NCBI GenBank assembly: GCA_949358305.1
Contig: OX442314.1
Coordinates: 64,861,369 to 64,925,368, forward strand
Origin: Strigamia acuminata
Lineage: Eukaryota > Arthropoda > Chilopoda > Geophilomorpha > Linotaeniidae
DNA: 64,000 nucleotides
Direction: 5' to 3'
Under the pieces are notes generated by a model. It was not told the origin of the DNA. It saw nothing but the letters and a program-made list of their open reading frames with translations, and made no database searches. The first letter of the stretch is position 1, and each line of letters opens with the position of its first letter. Of this stretch, positions 22,166 through 32,831 are shown one piece after another. The position numbers and the translations under genes were made by a program.

Positions 22166-22229
22166 CCCAATCAATCGTGGCCACTTATCTCAAATTCAAT
22201 TTTTATTTAAATTATAAACCACAAACGAA

Positions 22230-22411
22230 CAAAATACAATAAAAAATGAAAAATTACGCCGATGGCGCTACGTTTGATAACGATGTCCCACTAAGAGGAA
22301 GAAAAAAAAATATATGTATATATATATATATCAAACAAACAAACAAACAAACAAACAAACAAACAAACAAACAAACAAAAAAAAAAAAAAAAAGAATGAT
22401 AAAAAGAATAA
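22230..22411. repeat. Simple repeats between convergent genes
   Basis: (TA)n at about 22314-22330, (CAAA)n at about 22332-22380 and an A run to about 22393. This is the 3' region of both converging genes. Confidence 0.8.
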
Positions 22412-22677
22412 TTAATTAACTAACTGGACAGGTAGATATAGCGCGACGAACTGGTGGCGGTCGCGGGTGACTGGTGACTGGTAACTGGTGACGAACGGGT
22501 TGCAACCACCAAACTGGTAGCAAGTTGTGCAGAATTGAAACACATAGTTTCGGGTGGATCTTGGGATATCCGACCACCCATGCGTCGGCGGTGTCGGGCG
22601 ATCCCGCGCGAGGCGCGTGTCGCATTGCAAATTATTCGCACACTTAGGTGGCAACCATGGTAAGTTACTATGATAAG

Positions 22678-22712
<35 letters not shown>

Positions 22713-23152
22713 ATTAATTGAACCGCGACCGACAAATCGACCATAAATTGCTTTACTCACTCTGGCACATAGCGCCTCGGCCCGAAGAATATGTTATTAC
22801 CAAATTCCCCGAGCCGCACATAGATGGTCTGCGGCGACCTCGTCGAAGGTGGCGATCGCGACGAACCCCTTAAAAATAAAATAGAAATAAAATAAAAAGT
22901 GTCAAATAAATAAAACCAATCGATCGACCAATCACTCTCACCTTGTGCCCGGGCGCATTTCACCCCAAACGATGGGATTATTCACGTTCTTTTTCCCAAA
23001 TGACAATCGCGATGGGCCCCTTAAAAATAAAATAAAAATGAAATGAAATAAAATAAAATGTGTCGAATAAATAAAACCAATCGATCGACCAACCACTCTC
23101 ACCTCGTGCCCGGGCGCACTTCACCCCAGATGACGTTCTTTCCGTTCTCCAT
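22412..23152 (-). CDS. Cys-rich protein with duplicated N-terminal exon, four exons
   Basis: Exons 23103-23152, 22942-23019, 22761-22868 and 22412-22667 join with all phase-2 introns to a 163-residue protein. Exon 1 ends VIWGEVRPGTR and exon 2 ends IVWGEMRPGTR; the donor sites (gtgagag) and following introns are also alike, so the exon was duplicated. The last exon has C-x5-C (PKCANNLQCD) and later C-x2-C-x5-C (FCTTCYQFGGC), a possible metal-binding set. The family is not recognised. The ATG follows directly on an acceptor (tttcag), so an upstream leader exon is likely. The gene converges with thymidine kinase. Confidence 0.55.
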
Positions 23153-24192
23153 CTGAAATGTAAAAATTAGATTACCGTAAATTAAATACAAACGAGAATT
23201 GAACAGCAAAACACAATCAATCAATGAAAAGGAAAGGAAGGTGAATAAAACCACAGATCAATCAAACAATGATAAACCGAATTATTCTCTTTTCATTTCT
23301 GGCAAGCGAGAATATGGCGACGAATTCCGCGCCTCTCCACGCTTCCACTCGTTTAGACACAAGCGGACGAATGGTCGGATTGTTGAAACAATTGTTGTCG
23401 TTGTCAATTGGTTGATTGGTAGATAGATAGATAGATAGATAGATAGATTGATAAATAGATAAACGACATGTATAAATGGACAGGTATATAGTAAACTTGC
23501 TCAGCAGCGAAGCACGTGGCGCGGAATCAGCGGTCAGGTATGGCGGATTTCGATAACGACGCTTGGTGATCGGAGTTACAAAAAAATAAAAATTTGAAAG
23601 CATCGTGAAACAAATAGATGAATAAACAAATAAACATAAATATATAAATAAACAAATAAATAAATAAAATAGACAAAAATAAACAAACAACGTCGCATCA
23701 CGCGCGGGATTCCATGGTTGTCGCCAGATGCCGCGTCGAATCACTCGCGCGCTCGCCATCAGTAGTGTGGACCCCGTGTCGCGAACAAGTGGAACGATTA
23801 GAGGTAAGTTAACCATTTTCCCGGTAAACACTCGTCAGTTGGCGTTTTTACACGCGGTTCGCGGCCCTGGACTGCATTGCTTTTTGCGGCAGGTGAGCGT
23901 CGGGACCGCGGTGCCGTTTTAAAACCGAGACGGTATCGTGTACCAGGGCCACGGTACTTTGAAAAACTCGTGTAACGCGAACCGACTTTGTCGTACAACG
24001 AGAAAATACAAGATTCTCACTTTTTCTCGGTTTTGCTTTCATTTGATTAATTCTTATGTTACGTTTCAATGCAATTTATCTCATTTCAGAAAACTACAAG
24101 ACACGAATAAAAAGAAGATTTTTTCTTCTGTTTCTTATTGCATGGCGGGTTAAGCCTATATATAAGATTTTTCTCATTTAATTAGAAATAAA

Positions 24193-24227
<35 letters not shown>

Positions 24228-24517
24228 CTTTTTATATGTGTCTCGCAGACTTCTGAAATAAGATAAATTGTATTGAAACCAAAGGTAAGAATTAACCAAA
24301 TGGAAGTAAAACCGAGAAAATACGAGAACTTCGTATTTTCTCGTGTTTTCTCGCATTGTTCCGCGGTAGGCATCAAATGTACCACGTCCAACACGTACAT
24401 GTACGCGCGTAGACTTGCGCGAACAATATGTGCGCGGATGTTTTATTCGACGTCCCACGTTTTGGTTCTTTTTGTTGCGATTTTAATTTTTATCTTTTTT
24501 TTCACATCGAAGAAAAT
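23153..24517. promoter_or_regulatory. Divergent intergenic region with leader donor and foldback repeat
   Basis: Contains a (GATA)n run at about 23421-23448. A splice donor gtaagttaacc at 23804 probably ends the leader exon of the gene at 24518. A large imperfect inverted repeat follows. A donor gtaagttaacc is also present at 58769 ahead of the related gene at 59246. Confidence 0.45.
23935..24415. repeat. Imperfect inverted repeat (foldback element)
   Basis: The left arm, about 23990-24120 (gagaaaatac, ctcggttttgctttcatttg, gaataaaaagaagattttt), is matched in reverse complement by about 24226-24360 (aatcttctttttat, caaatggaagtaaaaccgag, gtattttctcg). The arms are roughly 80% alike by eye. 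The spacer holds a long A run at 24193-24223. It could be a foldback or MITE-type element sitting in the leader intron of the next gene. Confidence 0.65.
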
Positions 24518-25108
24518 ATGGAAAAAGGAAAGAGAGGAGAAAAGCCGTCCACAAAGTCGCATCTGTCACCCGTCGTCCTTTTGGAACGCATCGACTTCAT
24601 GGAGGCGTGGAGCCACACGCCAAACTTAAGCGCCGCCAGTAGTTCCGTGCATGATGCACGGGAGCGAAAAACTAATGATCCCACGAAGATCAAGGGGGTA
24701 TGTGTCCCATTCCGGTATTTACTCTTTTGTCTTTTTTATTTGACCTTTTTTTTTTTTTATTTTTTTTTTTATATTTATTCGTTCTTTTCTCTCTTTCTCC
24801 AGTCGCTCGGTCGAAGACAGACGAAGGTCCAGGAGACGGCAATGGCGGCGACGGAGGAAAGGGTCGAAAAAATGATGGAGGGACTAGAGGAGAGAATTGA
24901 GGAGTTGATAGACAGGACGGAACAAAGACTCAAGAAAATGGTGAAGGCGACGATGGAGAAATTTGAGAAAACATTTGAAGAAGCAGAGGAAAAATGGTGG
25001 AAGGCGATGGAGGGAACGATGGGTTGGATAGAGGATGTCGTTGACGACGATGATGACGAAGGCGCTGAAGAGGCAATTGGTGGTTCCGATCTTTCGATGG
25101 AATTATAA
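24518..25108 (+). CDS. Coiled-coil protein with acidic tail, two exons
   Basis: Exons 24518-24697 and 24803-25108, phase-0 intron, 161 residues. Exon 1 is Ser/Lys-rich (MEKGKRGEKPSTKS). Exon 2 starts SLGRRQTK and then forms a long heptad-like helix of Glu, Lys, Met and Arg (EERVEKMMEGLEERIEELI), ending in an Asp run (DDDDDE) and GGSDLSMEL. The gene at 59246 has the same plan and a matching end (NDSDGSMEY), so they are likely paralogs; those at 43785 and 16228 are more distant. The protein probably oligomerises; its cellular role is unknown. The gene is divergent from the one at 22412-23152. Confidence 0.6.
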   Translation: MEKGKRGEKPSTKSHLSPVVLLERIDFMEAWSHTPNLSAASSSVHDARERKTNDPTKIKGVCVPFRYLLFCLFYLTFFFFYFFFYIYSFFSLFLQSLGRRQTKVQETAMAATEERVEKMMEGLEERIEELIDRTEQRLKKMVKATMEKFEKTFEEAEEKWWKAMEGTMGWIEDVVDDDDDEGAEEAIGGSDLSMEL

Positions 25109-25612
25109 GAGGAGACGGTTTATTCCCACTCTCGTTTGTTTGTTTGTTTGATTGATTTAGTTTTTGTTTTGGTTTTTAATTTTATTTATTCATTTATTTT
25201 TTTTTTTTTTTCAATTGTCAAAGATGTGACACAACTCTTATGGGATAAAAACAACAATCCCCCATCTCATTGTCTCGTATTGTTTGTTTATATTGCGTAT
25301 ATTTTGTTTCTCATTGTAAAAAAAACATCTCATCGGGTGATTAAATATACGTCTTTATTTTATTTATTTTATTTATTTATCTGTTTCTCTTCTTTTCTAT
25401 ATTTTAGCACAATTTATAATCGACCCAGAGTGGTCGAGTGGGCAGGACTACCTGCCGCATGGAGCCGTGGACTCTGGGTTCGAGTCTCGCTTCCGCGATC
25501 TTACGTTTGCTTTGTGCAGAAAAAAGGAAAGAAAGAGACTGACTGACTGCTGGGCGACAATGATGATGGTCCGAGAAATTCAACCCTTCTTTATTTTGTT
25601 TTAATTTTTATC

Positions 25613-25643
<31 letters not shown>

Positions 25644-25676
25644 ATTTTTTTTTTTTTTAATTTAAAACAATTACCG
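25109..25676. other. 3' flank with tRNA-like element and (TATC)n
   Basis: Contains T-rich 3' sequence, the tRNA-like element at 25421-25500 and (TATC)n at about 25614-25644. No coding sequence is recognised. Confidence 0.5.
25421..25500 (+). other. tRNA-like element with Pol III A and B boxes
   Basis: tggtcgagtgg at 25431 fits the A box and ggttcgagtct at 25478 fits the B box, at tRNA-like spacing. The acceptor and T stems do not pair properly, so it is not a working tRNA. It is more likely a SINE head or tRNA remnant. It is related to 18020-18066 and to the minus-strand copy at 60519-60596. Confidence 0.5.
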
Positions 25677-25844
25677 TCAGAGTGCGTTACCGTCGGAGAT
25701 TTTTTCGTGATTGCCGTGCGCGCGAGAAAAATTGCAACCGACAAACTTTCCCACATTGAAATTGGAAAACAAAATATATGGGGAGATCCACGTAGACAAG
25801 TAAATCAAGATTAACTTGGTTTCGGAATTTATAGGACACCTTTT
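25677..25844 (+). repeat. Module-B repeat, left part, split by copia-2
   Basis: Matches the copies at 14815, 17391 and 46801. It ends at the target duplication CTTTT (25840-25844) and continues at 32832. Confidence 0.7.
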
Positions 25845-26322
25845 TGTTGGGTTGCAAACCCATTTTGAAGTGCTTAAATATTTGTTCCTGTGTTACGTGA
25901 TTTATTGGTTACACAATTTCCGAGTATGTGTAACAAGTGTGTTGTAAATTAATGTCCCGATCCAGTGTTCAACCGATAATGATTTTTATCAATGCTTGTT
26001 ATGTACCGCGGTTGAATATTCTCTCCTTTACAGCACACGTCCCTGATGTCGTCTGCTTGAAAAAGCGATTTGTGTTTTATCCTTTTTCCTTGGTTTATCG
26101 ATTATTAATGTCGGTGTTTTTTACTTGCGATTGTAAAGGACAAATCATTGGAAACTTGACAATGATTTATCCTATGTTGTTAGAGAGTGCAAATAGCCTC
26201 TAACCGTGTATCACCTGATATTCTCACGAATTAAAGATGGCGCACGCATGTCGGTTTCGCGCACCGTTTCAACTGATGTTTCTTTTGATTTCGTTTGCAG
26301 AATTGCCGGGAATAACCCCACA
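25845..26322 (+). repeat. Copia-2 5' LTR
   Basis: 478 bp, TG...CA. The conserved LTR stem-loop is at 26137-26173 (aggacaaatcattg and caatgatttatcct). Confidence 0.95.
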
Positions 26323-27508
26323 AGTGGTAGCAGAGGCTGTGCGACGATAAGGCCAGCAGTTTTTGGGAGTTTTCCGGAACATTTCGAGACGAAACGAGTG
26401 CAGGACGTCGGCCGAGGTCGTTGCAGACACGAATCGCCGGCGACGTGCGAAATAACTTCGCCAACTTTTTCAAATCGTCGGGATTGTGTGTGCGGACAGT
26501 ACAACGGACTATTACGACAGTAAGCAGTGTCGAAATATTTATTTTCAGTGCGAAATAAGCACTTTTCCACGCCGTTACGAAGCAAATTTTCTTCGGCGGC
26601 CATTTTGGATTCGGCAGTGCAGCCGACGTAGCAACGACGTGTTTTCGGGCTGATACACGCCTAGACGCCAGCTTTTTGCCGAGACGACGATTATTCTCGC
26701 CGAAACAACGAGAATCAACGTTGATACGACGCATTTTCGCCCCGAATCAGGCGAAAATTACCGAAAACGATCGGAAATCAGCAGTGGATCGCCGGTGGAG
26801 AACAAATCCTCACCAGCGGCCATTTTTGTTTGGATTTTCATCGCCGTCGACGGTGGAAACCAATTTCGAGTGTCTCTGTACGCATAAGTCTGCGTACACG
26901 ACAATATTTGACCGGAAAAGCCGTGTTTTGCACCCCGGAGTGCTACACGAAGGCGCGGACGGGCGCGACGACGATTTTGGATCGTTTTTCCCCGCTTTGC
27001 ACGGACGTGTGCGAGCGGTAGCGCGTCAGCCCCATTTCCGCGCACCGATAACGTCTAAACAACGTTCTACGCTGGACGGAAGCGATTGCGACGATCGGAT
27101 CCCGCAATCCGCCCATCTTAACAACGCAAAAGTGTATTTACCATTTTGTCGTGAAACTTTGTTAATTTTAAGTTTTTGTTTTTGGTCCCCTCTTAGTATC
27201 GGTGCCACCCTACGTCCAGTCGGGCACGTGGCACTGTATTCTTGTCTGGGCTTGTTCACGGCCACCCAACCGATCCCGCGACCCTAGGAGGTCGGACGGA
27301 AGAGTTGGGGAACGACCAGTCAAGGTTTGATCGCCGCTCTTATAGCGGTTTGCCCACGGGTGGAATTGTTTTTTCGCCTTCATTTTTGGTGGGTGACAAG
27401 TGTGCACTGTGTGATTTGATTCTAGTGAAGTGTTTTGTGCGGAATAATTTCCGAATTTAGTGATTTTTTCGTGCATCCTTCATTATTATTGTGCATTGTG
27501 TCGTCGTG
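26323..27508 (+). other. Copia-2 5' leader with primer-binding site
   Basis: The primer-binding site is at 26325-26336. The remaining leader has the element's packaging and start region. Short frames are not conserved with copia-1. Confidence 0.7.
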
Positions 27509-30500
27509 ATGTCAAAACACGACGACTATAAGGATATTAAGAAACTCGACGGTACGAACTATGCTACGTGGTCGGTGCAGGTTCAGCTGCTCCTCAAATA
27601 CAACGGTGTTTGGGGTCACGTGGATGGCACGGAGAAACAACCGCCTGACACCGCCACAGCCAAGGAGAAAAGAGACTTCAAAGTCCGGGAGGACAAAGCC
27701 ATGTCAACCCTTTGCATGAGCTGCGCGGAACCTCAGCAAGTTATTGCCGTCTCTTGTCCCACTGCTGCAAAAGTCTGGGAAGCGTTAAAAGACGCTTATC
27801 AACCGACGACGAGGGCACGCCGCGCTCGACTGCGCCGTGACTTTTTGAACATGAAAATGTTAGAAGGCGAGGAAATGCTCGTTTTCACGGGGCGAGTCGA
27901 TCGGAAGGTCACGGAATTAAAAGACGTGAAAATCGACGTCTCCGACGAGTTCCACGCTTTCCAGTATTTGGACCACTTACCCCCACAATATGAGAACATT
28001 AAACAGACAGCGTATCATTGGGAAGATGCTGACTTCACGGCTAAAAACGTGAAAGAGAGGTTGCTTGGCGAATACAATCGCCTTTACGAATCAAGCAACG
28101 AATTCGGTGTCCTAACTCAACAAATGGACAATACTGCATTATTTGCCAAGCAAAAATGGAAACCACGTGGGAAACCTTCAACAGCTACTGGGCCCTCACG
28201 GGGCACTTGTTTTAATTGTGGAGGGACGGGTCACTTCGCTAGAGAGTGCCCGTCGCCTCCAAAACAGCAAGGAGCTTTTGGGACTTTTCCTGCCGCTGCT
28301 GGTTCGCCGGCCCAATTAAATCGAGGAAGTGGACGTGGCAGGGGCCGTGGAAAAGGGCAACAGAGAGCAAATCTCACACAGCTGGACCCGTATGCGGATG
28401 AGCCCCACACTTTATACTCGGCAGTATTGGAGGAAAAACCTGCACAGCCATTATCCCTTGTGTCGCACGGCAATTGTGATTCTCAATGGTACGTGGACAC
28501 AGGGGCGACCGACCATTTCTCTTTCAACCGGAGTTGGTTCTCGGACTTTAGACCGCTGTCTAACTTCAGCGTACAACAAGGTGAAGGCAAATCGAAAATC
28601 GAAGGAGTCGGCAATGTTGTCATCACCACGCTTTATGGAACCCGACATAGGGACATTACTTTGAAGAATGTTTTCTTCGCACCCAATTTTCGGAAGAATC
28701 TCATCTCACTTGGACGCACCGATGAGGCTGGGATGTGCACATTTGTCAAAAATGGGGAAATGTTTATTTATAAAGATAAGATCGAGGAACCATCGATTAC
28801 GGCAGTTCGAACTTCGAATAGATTGTATAAAGTTAACTGTCGTATCGAGGTTGGGAATGTAAACACAGCTGCATTAACTGCGCAACAGAATGCGGCTGCT
28901 GTCCTCGACTTGATCAAATCATCTGTAAAGGATGAAAGATTTGTGCAACCGTTACTAACCATTTTAGACTATAAGAACGCATTACTAAAAAGTTTGAGTA
29001 AGTCGGATAAAGGGACGTCCGCAGCTAATTTGAGTGCGCAAGTGAGCGAGAAAACGTCAGCGCCTGCGGCGATTAATTTGCCGAAAGCGGGGAATGAGGT
29101 TCAGACACCTCCTGTGAATATTCCCCAAGCTAATGCGACAGCGAAAGCTAACGGCGGAAACGCCGATGATGTGAAAGTTAGAAACCAGGAGCGGCCCCAA
29201 ACCATGGACACATGGCATTCGAGGATGGGCCATCTCAATGCTAAAGGCATTTCAAAATTAGAAAAGTCTGATGACGTATTTGGAATTAACCTGTCCACTA
29301 AGGAATTGTCTACCTGTGACGCATGTGCAACCGCCAAAAGCACGAGAGCAAGCTTTCCCCCTATAGTTGCGATTTCAACCAAAGGGATTTTAGACATTGT
29401 ACACATGGATGTCTGGGGGAAATCACAGGGTCCTTCCTTAGGTGGGGCTAATTACTATTTTATTCTCGTGGACGACTATTCACGGTATATGTGGATAATT
29501 ATGATGAAAACCAAAGGGGAGGTTTTGGGTCATTTCAAACGATGGCTAACTGAAGTGGAAAGAACGACTTCTAAGAAAGTCAAATGTATTAAGACTGATA
29601 ATGGCGGGGAATTTATTTCTCGGGATTGGGACACTTACGCTTCCAAGATAGGATTAAAATGCATTCGAACAAATGCATATTCTCCGGAAATGAATTCCGT
29701 GGCTGAAAGGGCCAACCGTACAATTATTAGCGGGGTGAGGGCTTTGATGCTCGAGAACAGTTTCCCCTATCCCCTTTGGGCTGAATTGGCGACTTCTATC
29801 GTCTACTTAAAGAATAGGTTTCCTCACCAGGGGATTGAAGGCAAAACACCTTACTCGATATTTTTCAATAAGAAACTATCTTTACGACACATTAAATGCA
29901 TTGGGTCGAAGACTTTTGTTCATGTTCCATCCCAGACTCGCAAAAGCAAATTGGAGGGTAGGGCATGGGCAGGAGCATTGGTTGGCTATGCCATCTCCAC
30001 TAGGGGCTATAGGATCTGGGACCCTAAAACAAATCAAGTTTTTGCGTCAAAACACGTGCGGATCTTCGAGGACTCGTATTGGTACGAGATTGGGAAGAGA
30101 TTACAGACTCCAGTTCGACAACCTCAAGGGGGATCCGAAGAATTTAAGAGTTTTGGCTACTCTTCCTCCGACACCGAGGAAGATGACGATGATTCCGTTG
30201 TCCCTGTTGGACAGCCACCACCCTTTATGCCACCTCCTATCCCACCGCCCATTCCGCCCCCTATTCCACCTAGAACCCCAGGACCTGCTTTGAGACCAAA
30301 TGTGCAGCGGACAATTGAGTTGCCTGCAATTGGAGTTGATCCTATTGGGGATGATGAGGAAATTGGTGGGGCGCAGGGTATTGATGGAGATAATCCAGTT
30401 GAAGAAATTGGTGGGGCGAAGGGGGATGATGAAAATTTCTTAAACGTTTATCCTGACGACGATGAGGATCCAGATCTGGCACCCCCTCCTGGGGTACAAA

Positions 30501-32335
30501 CTCGTCGTGGTTCGGGTAAAAAGGGAAAGGTGAAAGAGAAAGAAACCCCAGACCCAATGTTATTGCCGCTGGATATGACGAAATGGAGGAGAATCCAGTC
30601 TGTCCGGAAAGCCGGGGCAACGGCTGGAAAAGTTGACGTTGTTTATTTCTCGCCCAATGATGACAAACTTAGAAGTCGAACTGATGTTGCACGGTGGTGC
30701 GATGGAGAAGGTTACGCATACGATCCGAACCTTTTCGACTTCAAAACGTTAGAAGGGGAGGAACCCTTACCTTTTGCGGGGTTTTGTGCAATTGAGCCCG
30801 ACACCTACGAGGAGGCGATCGAGGGCATTAACAAACCCTACTGGGAAGGGGCGATGAAGGACGAGATTGACATTTTTGATGAACGAGAAGTCTATCGTGA
30901 AATTGACAAGCCTAAAGACGTACAGCTTTTGGGGACAAAATGGATATATAAGATGAAACGCGATCACACCGGAGCAATTCAACGCTACCGGGCCCGATTG
31001 GTGGCCCAAGGGTTTAAACAGAGGCCTGGAATTGACTTTACGGAGGTATTTTCCCCCGTTGTCAATTTCGTCCTCGTTATCGTGTTCTTCTGCACTCTGG
31101 TAGTGCTTAAGGGCTGGCGTGACGTGCACATCGATATTAAGGCCGCCTACCTCTATGGCGACCTCGATACAGTGCAATATTGTGAAGTCCCCAAGGGTTA
31201 CAGGACAGCGAAAAACCGACATAAGTGTTGGATGCTGCTGAAGGCCTTATATGGCCTTCATCAGAGCGGACGAATGTGGTACCAAGCGCTCCACGATTGT
31301 CTGCTCCAATTGGGATTTGAGCCAATGCTAGGACTGAACTGTGTCTATTCTCTGGACAACGAAGCAGTAATCATTTTCTACGTCGACGATATCGTACTCT
31401 TTTCAAGAGACGATTACGTCGAAAAATGCGTCCTGAAATGGATTCGCGGTTTCTTCGACATTGTTGATTTGGGTCCGGTGACCCTATTGTTGGGCATCGA
31501 ATTCGACAGATCCGGGGGGCGAATCCGTATTCACCAGAGAAAGTACATAGAAAAGCTGTGTAAGATGTATGGAGTGGATCCGTGTCACCGTGTGCGAGTG
31601 CCAGTGACCCCTGGCACAATGATCCAGCAAGTTAAAGAGGGTGAACGGGTGAACACGGTATTTCCGTACAGGAACTTGGTCGGGAGTCTCCTTTTTATTG
31701 CGAGCAGGACTAGGCCTGATATCCTCTTTTCGGTTATAGTCCTCTCGCAATACAATGAAAAACATTCGGCGCGTCATGTTGGAATGCTGATGCAGGTATT
31801 GCGATATTTAGGGAACACACCAAACTATGCCATCGATTTATCGAATTGTAGGAATGATTCCCTTACTGTCTACACTGACGCGTCTTTCGCCCTAGACCAA
31901 GACAAGAGAAGAAGCTTTGGGGGCCATATAGTGTACCTAGGGGGGGTTCCAATCTCATGGAACTGCCATAAGCAGACAATGACCTCCCTGTCGATCATGG
32001 AGAGTGAATTTCTGGCCGTGGTCGATGGGGTGAAGGATATTATATGGCTTCACCGACTGTACGACGCAGACATTATGTTTTGTGTCGAACGCGCAACCCC
32101 GTGCGTATATGCCGACAGTATGCCGGCGATTCAGTATACGAAAAATAGAATAGAAAACCGCGCTAATAAACATATAGATGTCAAACTGCATTTCGTCCGT
32201 GACTGGTTCGAAAAAGGAACGTTTTCTATTAGACACATTGCCGGGGTTCTGAACGTGGCAGATATTTTAACCAAATGGTTAGCGAAACCAAGGTTAAACA
32301 CTCTTTGCGAACACATTTTTGTTATGGACAAATAG
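27509..32335 (+). CDS. Copia-2 gag-pol polyprotein
   Basis: An open frame of about 1608 residues; an upstream in-frame ATG at 27491 is possible. The start MSKHDDYK matches copia-1. Approximate residue positions: Gag 1-230; zinc knuckle CFNCGGTGHFAREC near 235-248; protease WYVDTGATDHF near 327-337; integrase zinc motif (HSRMGH, CDACATAK) near 568-610; catalytic MDVWG near 633 and TDNGGEF near 697; reverse transcriptase from about 1145 with FYVDDIVLF near 1290; RNase H YTDASFALD near 1455, MESEF near 1497 and YADSMPAIQ near 1532. A Pro-rich linker lies between integrase and reverse transcriptase. All catalytic residues are present. Confidence 0.96.
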   Translation: MSKHDDYKDIKKLDGTNYATWSVQVQLLLKYNGVWGHVDGTEKQPPDTATAKEKRDFKVREDKAMSTLCMSCAEPQQVIAVSCPTAAKVWEALKDAYQPTTRARRARLRRDFLNMKMLEGEEMLVFTGRVDRKVTELKDVKIDVSDEFHAFQYLDHLPPQYENIKQTAYHWEDADFTAKNVKERLLGEYNRLYESSNEFGVLTQQMDNTALFAKQKWKPRGKPSTATGPSRGTCFNCGGTGHFARECPSPPKQQGAFGTFPAAAGSPAQLNRGSGRGRGRGKGQQRANLTQLDPYADEPHTLYSAVLEEKPAQPLSLVSHGNCDSQWYVDTGATDHFSFNRSWFSDFRPLSNFSVQQGEGKSKIEGVGNVVITTLYGTRHRDITLKNVFFAPNFRKNLISLGRTDEAGMCTFVKNGEMFIYKDKIEEPSITAVRTSNRLYKVNCRIEVGNVNTAALTAQQNAAAVLDLIKSSVKDERFVQPLLTILDYKNALLKSLSKSDKGTSAANLSAQVSEKTSAPAAINLPKAGNEVQTPPVNIPQANATAKANGGNADDVKVRNQERPQTMDTWHSRMGHLNAKGISKLEKSDDVFGINLSTKELSTCDACATAKSTRASFPPIVAISTKGILDIVHMDVWGKSQGPSLGGANYYFILVDDYSRYMWIIMMKTKGEVLGHFKRWLTEVERTTSKKVKCIKTDNGGEFISRDWDTYASKIGLKCIRTNAYSPEMNSVAERANRTIISGVRALMLENSFPYPLWAELATSIVYLKNRFPHQGIEGKTPYSIFFNKKLSLRHIKCIGSKTFVHVPSQTRKSKLEGRAWAGALVGYAISTRGYRIWDPKTNQVFASKHVRIFEDSYWYEIGKRLQTPVRQPQGGSEEFKSFGYSSSDTEEDDDDSVVPVGQPPPFMPPPIPPPIPPPIPPRTPGPALRPNVQRTIELPAIGVDPIGDDEEIGGAQGIDGDNPVEEIGGAKGDDENFLNVYPDDDEDPDLAPPPGVQTRRGSGKKGKVKEKETPDPMLLPLDMTKWRRIQSVRKAGATAGKVDVVYFSPNDDKLRSRTDVARWCDGEGYAYDPNLFDFKTLEGEEPLPFAGFCAIEPDTYEEAIEGINKPYWEGAMKDEIDIFDEREVYREIDKPKDVQLLGTKWIYKMKRDHTGAIQRYRARLVAQGFKQRPGIDFTEVFSPVVNFVLVIVFFCTLVVLKGWRDVHIDIKAAYLYGDLDTVQYCEVPKGYRTAKNRHKCWMLLKALYGLHQSGRMWYQALHDCLLQLGFEPMLGLNCVYSLDNEAVIIFYVDDIVLFSRDDYVEKCVLKWIRGFFDIVDLGPVTLLLGIEFDRSGGRIRIHQRKYIEKLCKMYGVDPCHRVRVPVTPGTMIQQVKEGERVNTVFPYRNLVGSLLFIASRTRPDILFSVIVLSQYNEKHSARHVGMLMQVLRYLGNTPNYAIDLSNCRNDSLTVYTDASFALDQDKRRSFGGHIVYLGGVPISWNCHKQTMTSLSIMESEFLAVVDGVKDIIWLHRLYDADIMFCVERATPCVYADSMPAIQYTKNRIENRANKHIDVKLHFVRDWFEKGTFSIRHIAGVLNVADILTKWLAKPRLNTLCEHIFVMDK

Positions 32336-32353
32336 TTTAAGCAAAGGGGGATT

Positions 32354-32831
32354 TGTTGGGTTGCAAACCCATTTTGAAGTGCTTAAATATTTGTTCCTGT
32401 GTTACGTGATTTATTGGTTACACAATTTCCGAGTATGTGTAACAAGTGTGTTGTAAATTAATGTCCCGATCCAGTGTTCAACCGATAATGATTTTTATCA
32501 ATGCTTGTTATGTACCGCGGTTGAATATTCTCTCCTTTACAGCACACGTCCCTGATGTCGTCTGCTTGAAAAAGCGATTTGTGTTTTATCCTTTTTCCTT
32601 GGTTTATCGATTATTAATGTCGGTGTTTTTTACTTGCGATTGTAAAGGACAAATCATTGGAAACTTGACAATGATTTATCCTATGTTGTTAGAGAGTGCA
32701 AATAGCCTCTAACCGTGTATCACCTGATATTCTCACGAATTAAAGATGGCGCACGCATGTCGGTTTCGCGCACCGTTTCAACTGATGTTTCTTTTGATTT
32801 CGTTTGCAGAATTGCCGGGAATAACCCCACA
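32354..32831 (+). repeat. Copia-2 3' LTR
   Basis: Reads the same as 25845-26322 and is followed by the target duplication CTTTT. Confidence 0.95.

Larger units (their letters stand above)
25845..32831 (+). mobile_element. Copia-2: intact Ty1/copia LTR retrotransposon
   Basis: Two 478-bp LTRs (25845-26322 and 32354-32831) begin TGTTGGG, end CCCCACA and appear identical. The 5-bp target duplication is CTTTT (25840-25844 and 32832-32836). The primer-binding site TGGTAGCAGAGG is at 26325-26336. The polypurine tract gcaaagggggatt is just before 32354. The gag-pol frame is intact, so this is a recent insertion. It is related to copia-1 over most of the protein, but the LTR sequences have diverged apart from a shared stem-loop. 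Confidence 0.96.

Noticed and set aside
24700-24802. Coding continuation through the intron of the gene at 24518
   Set aside because: The open frame passes through a T-rich tract encoding runs of Phe; clean GT-AG sites and the paralog at 59246 support an intron.
25421-25500. Functional tRNA gene
   Set aside because: A and B boxes are present, but the acceptor stem and part of the T stem do not pair.
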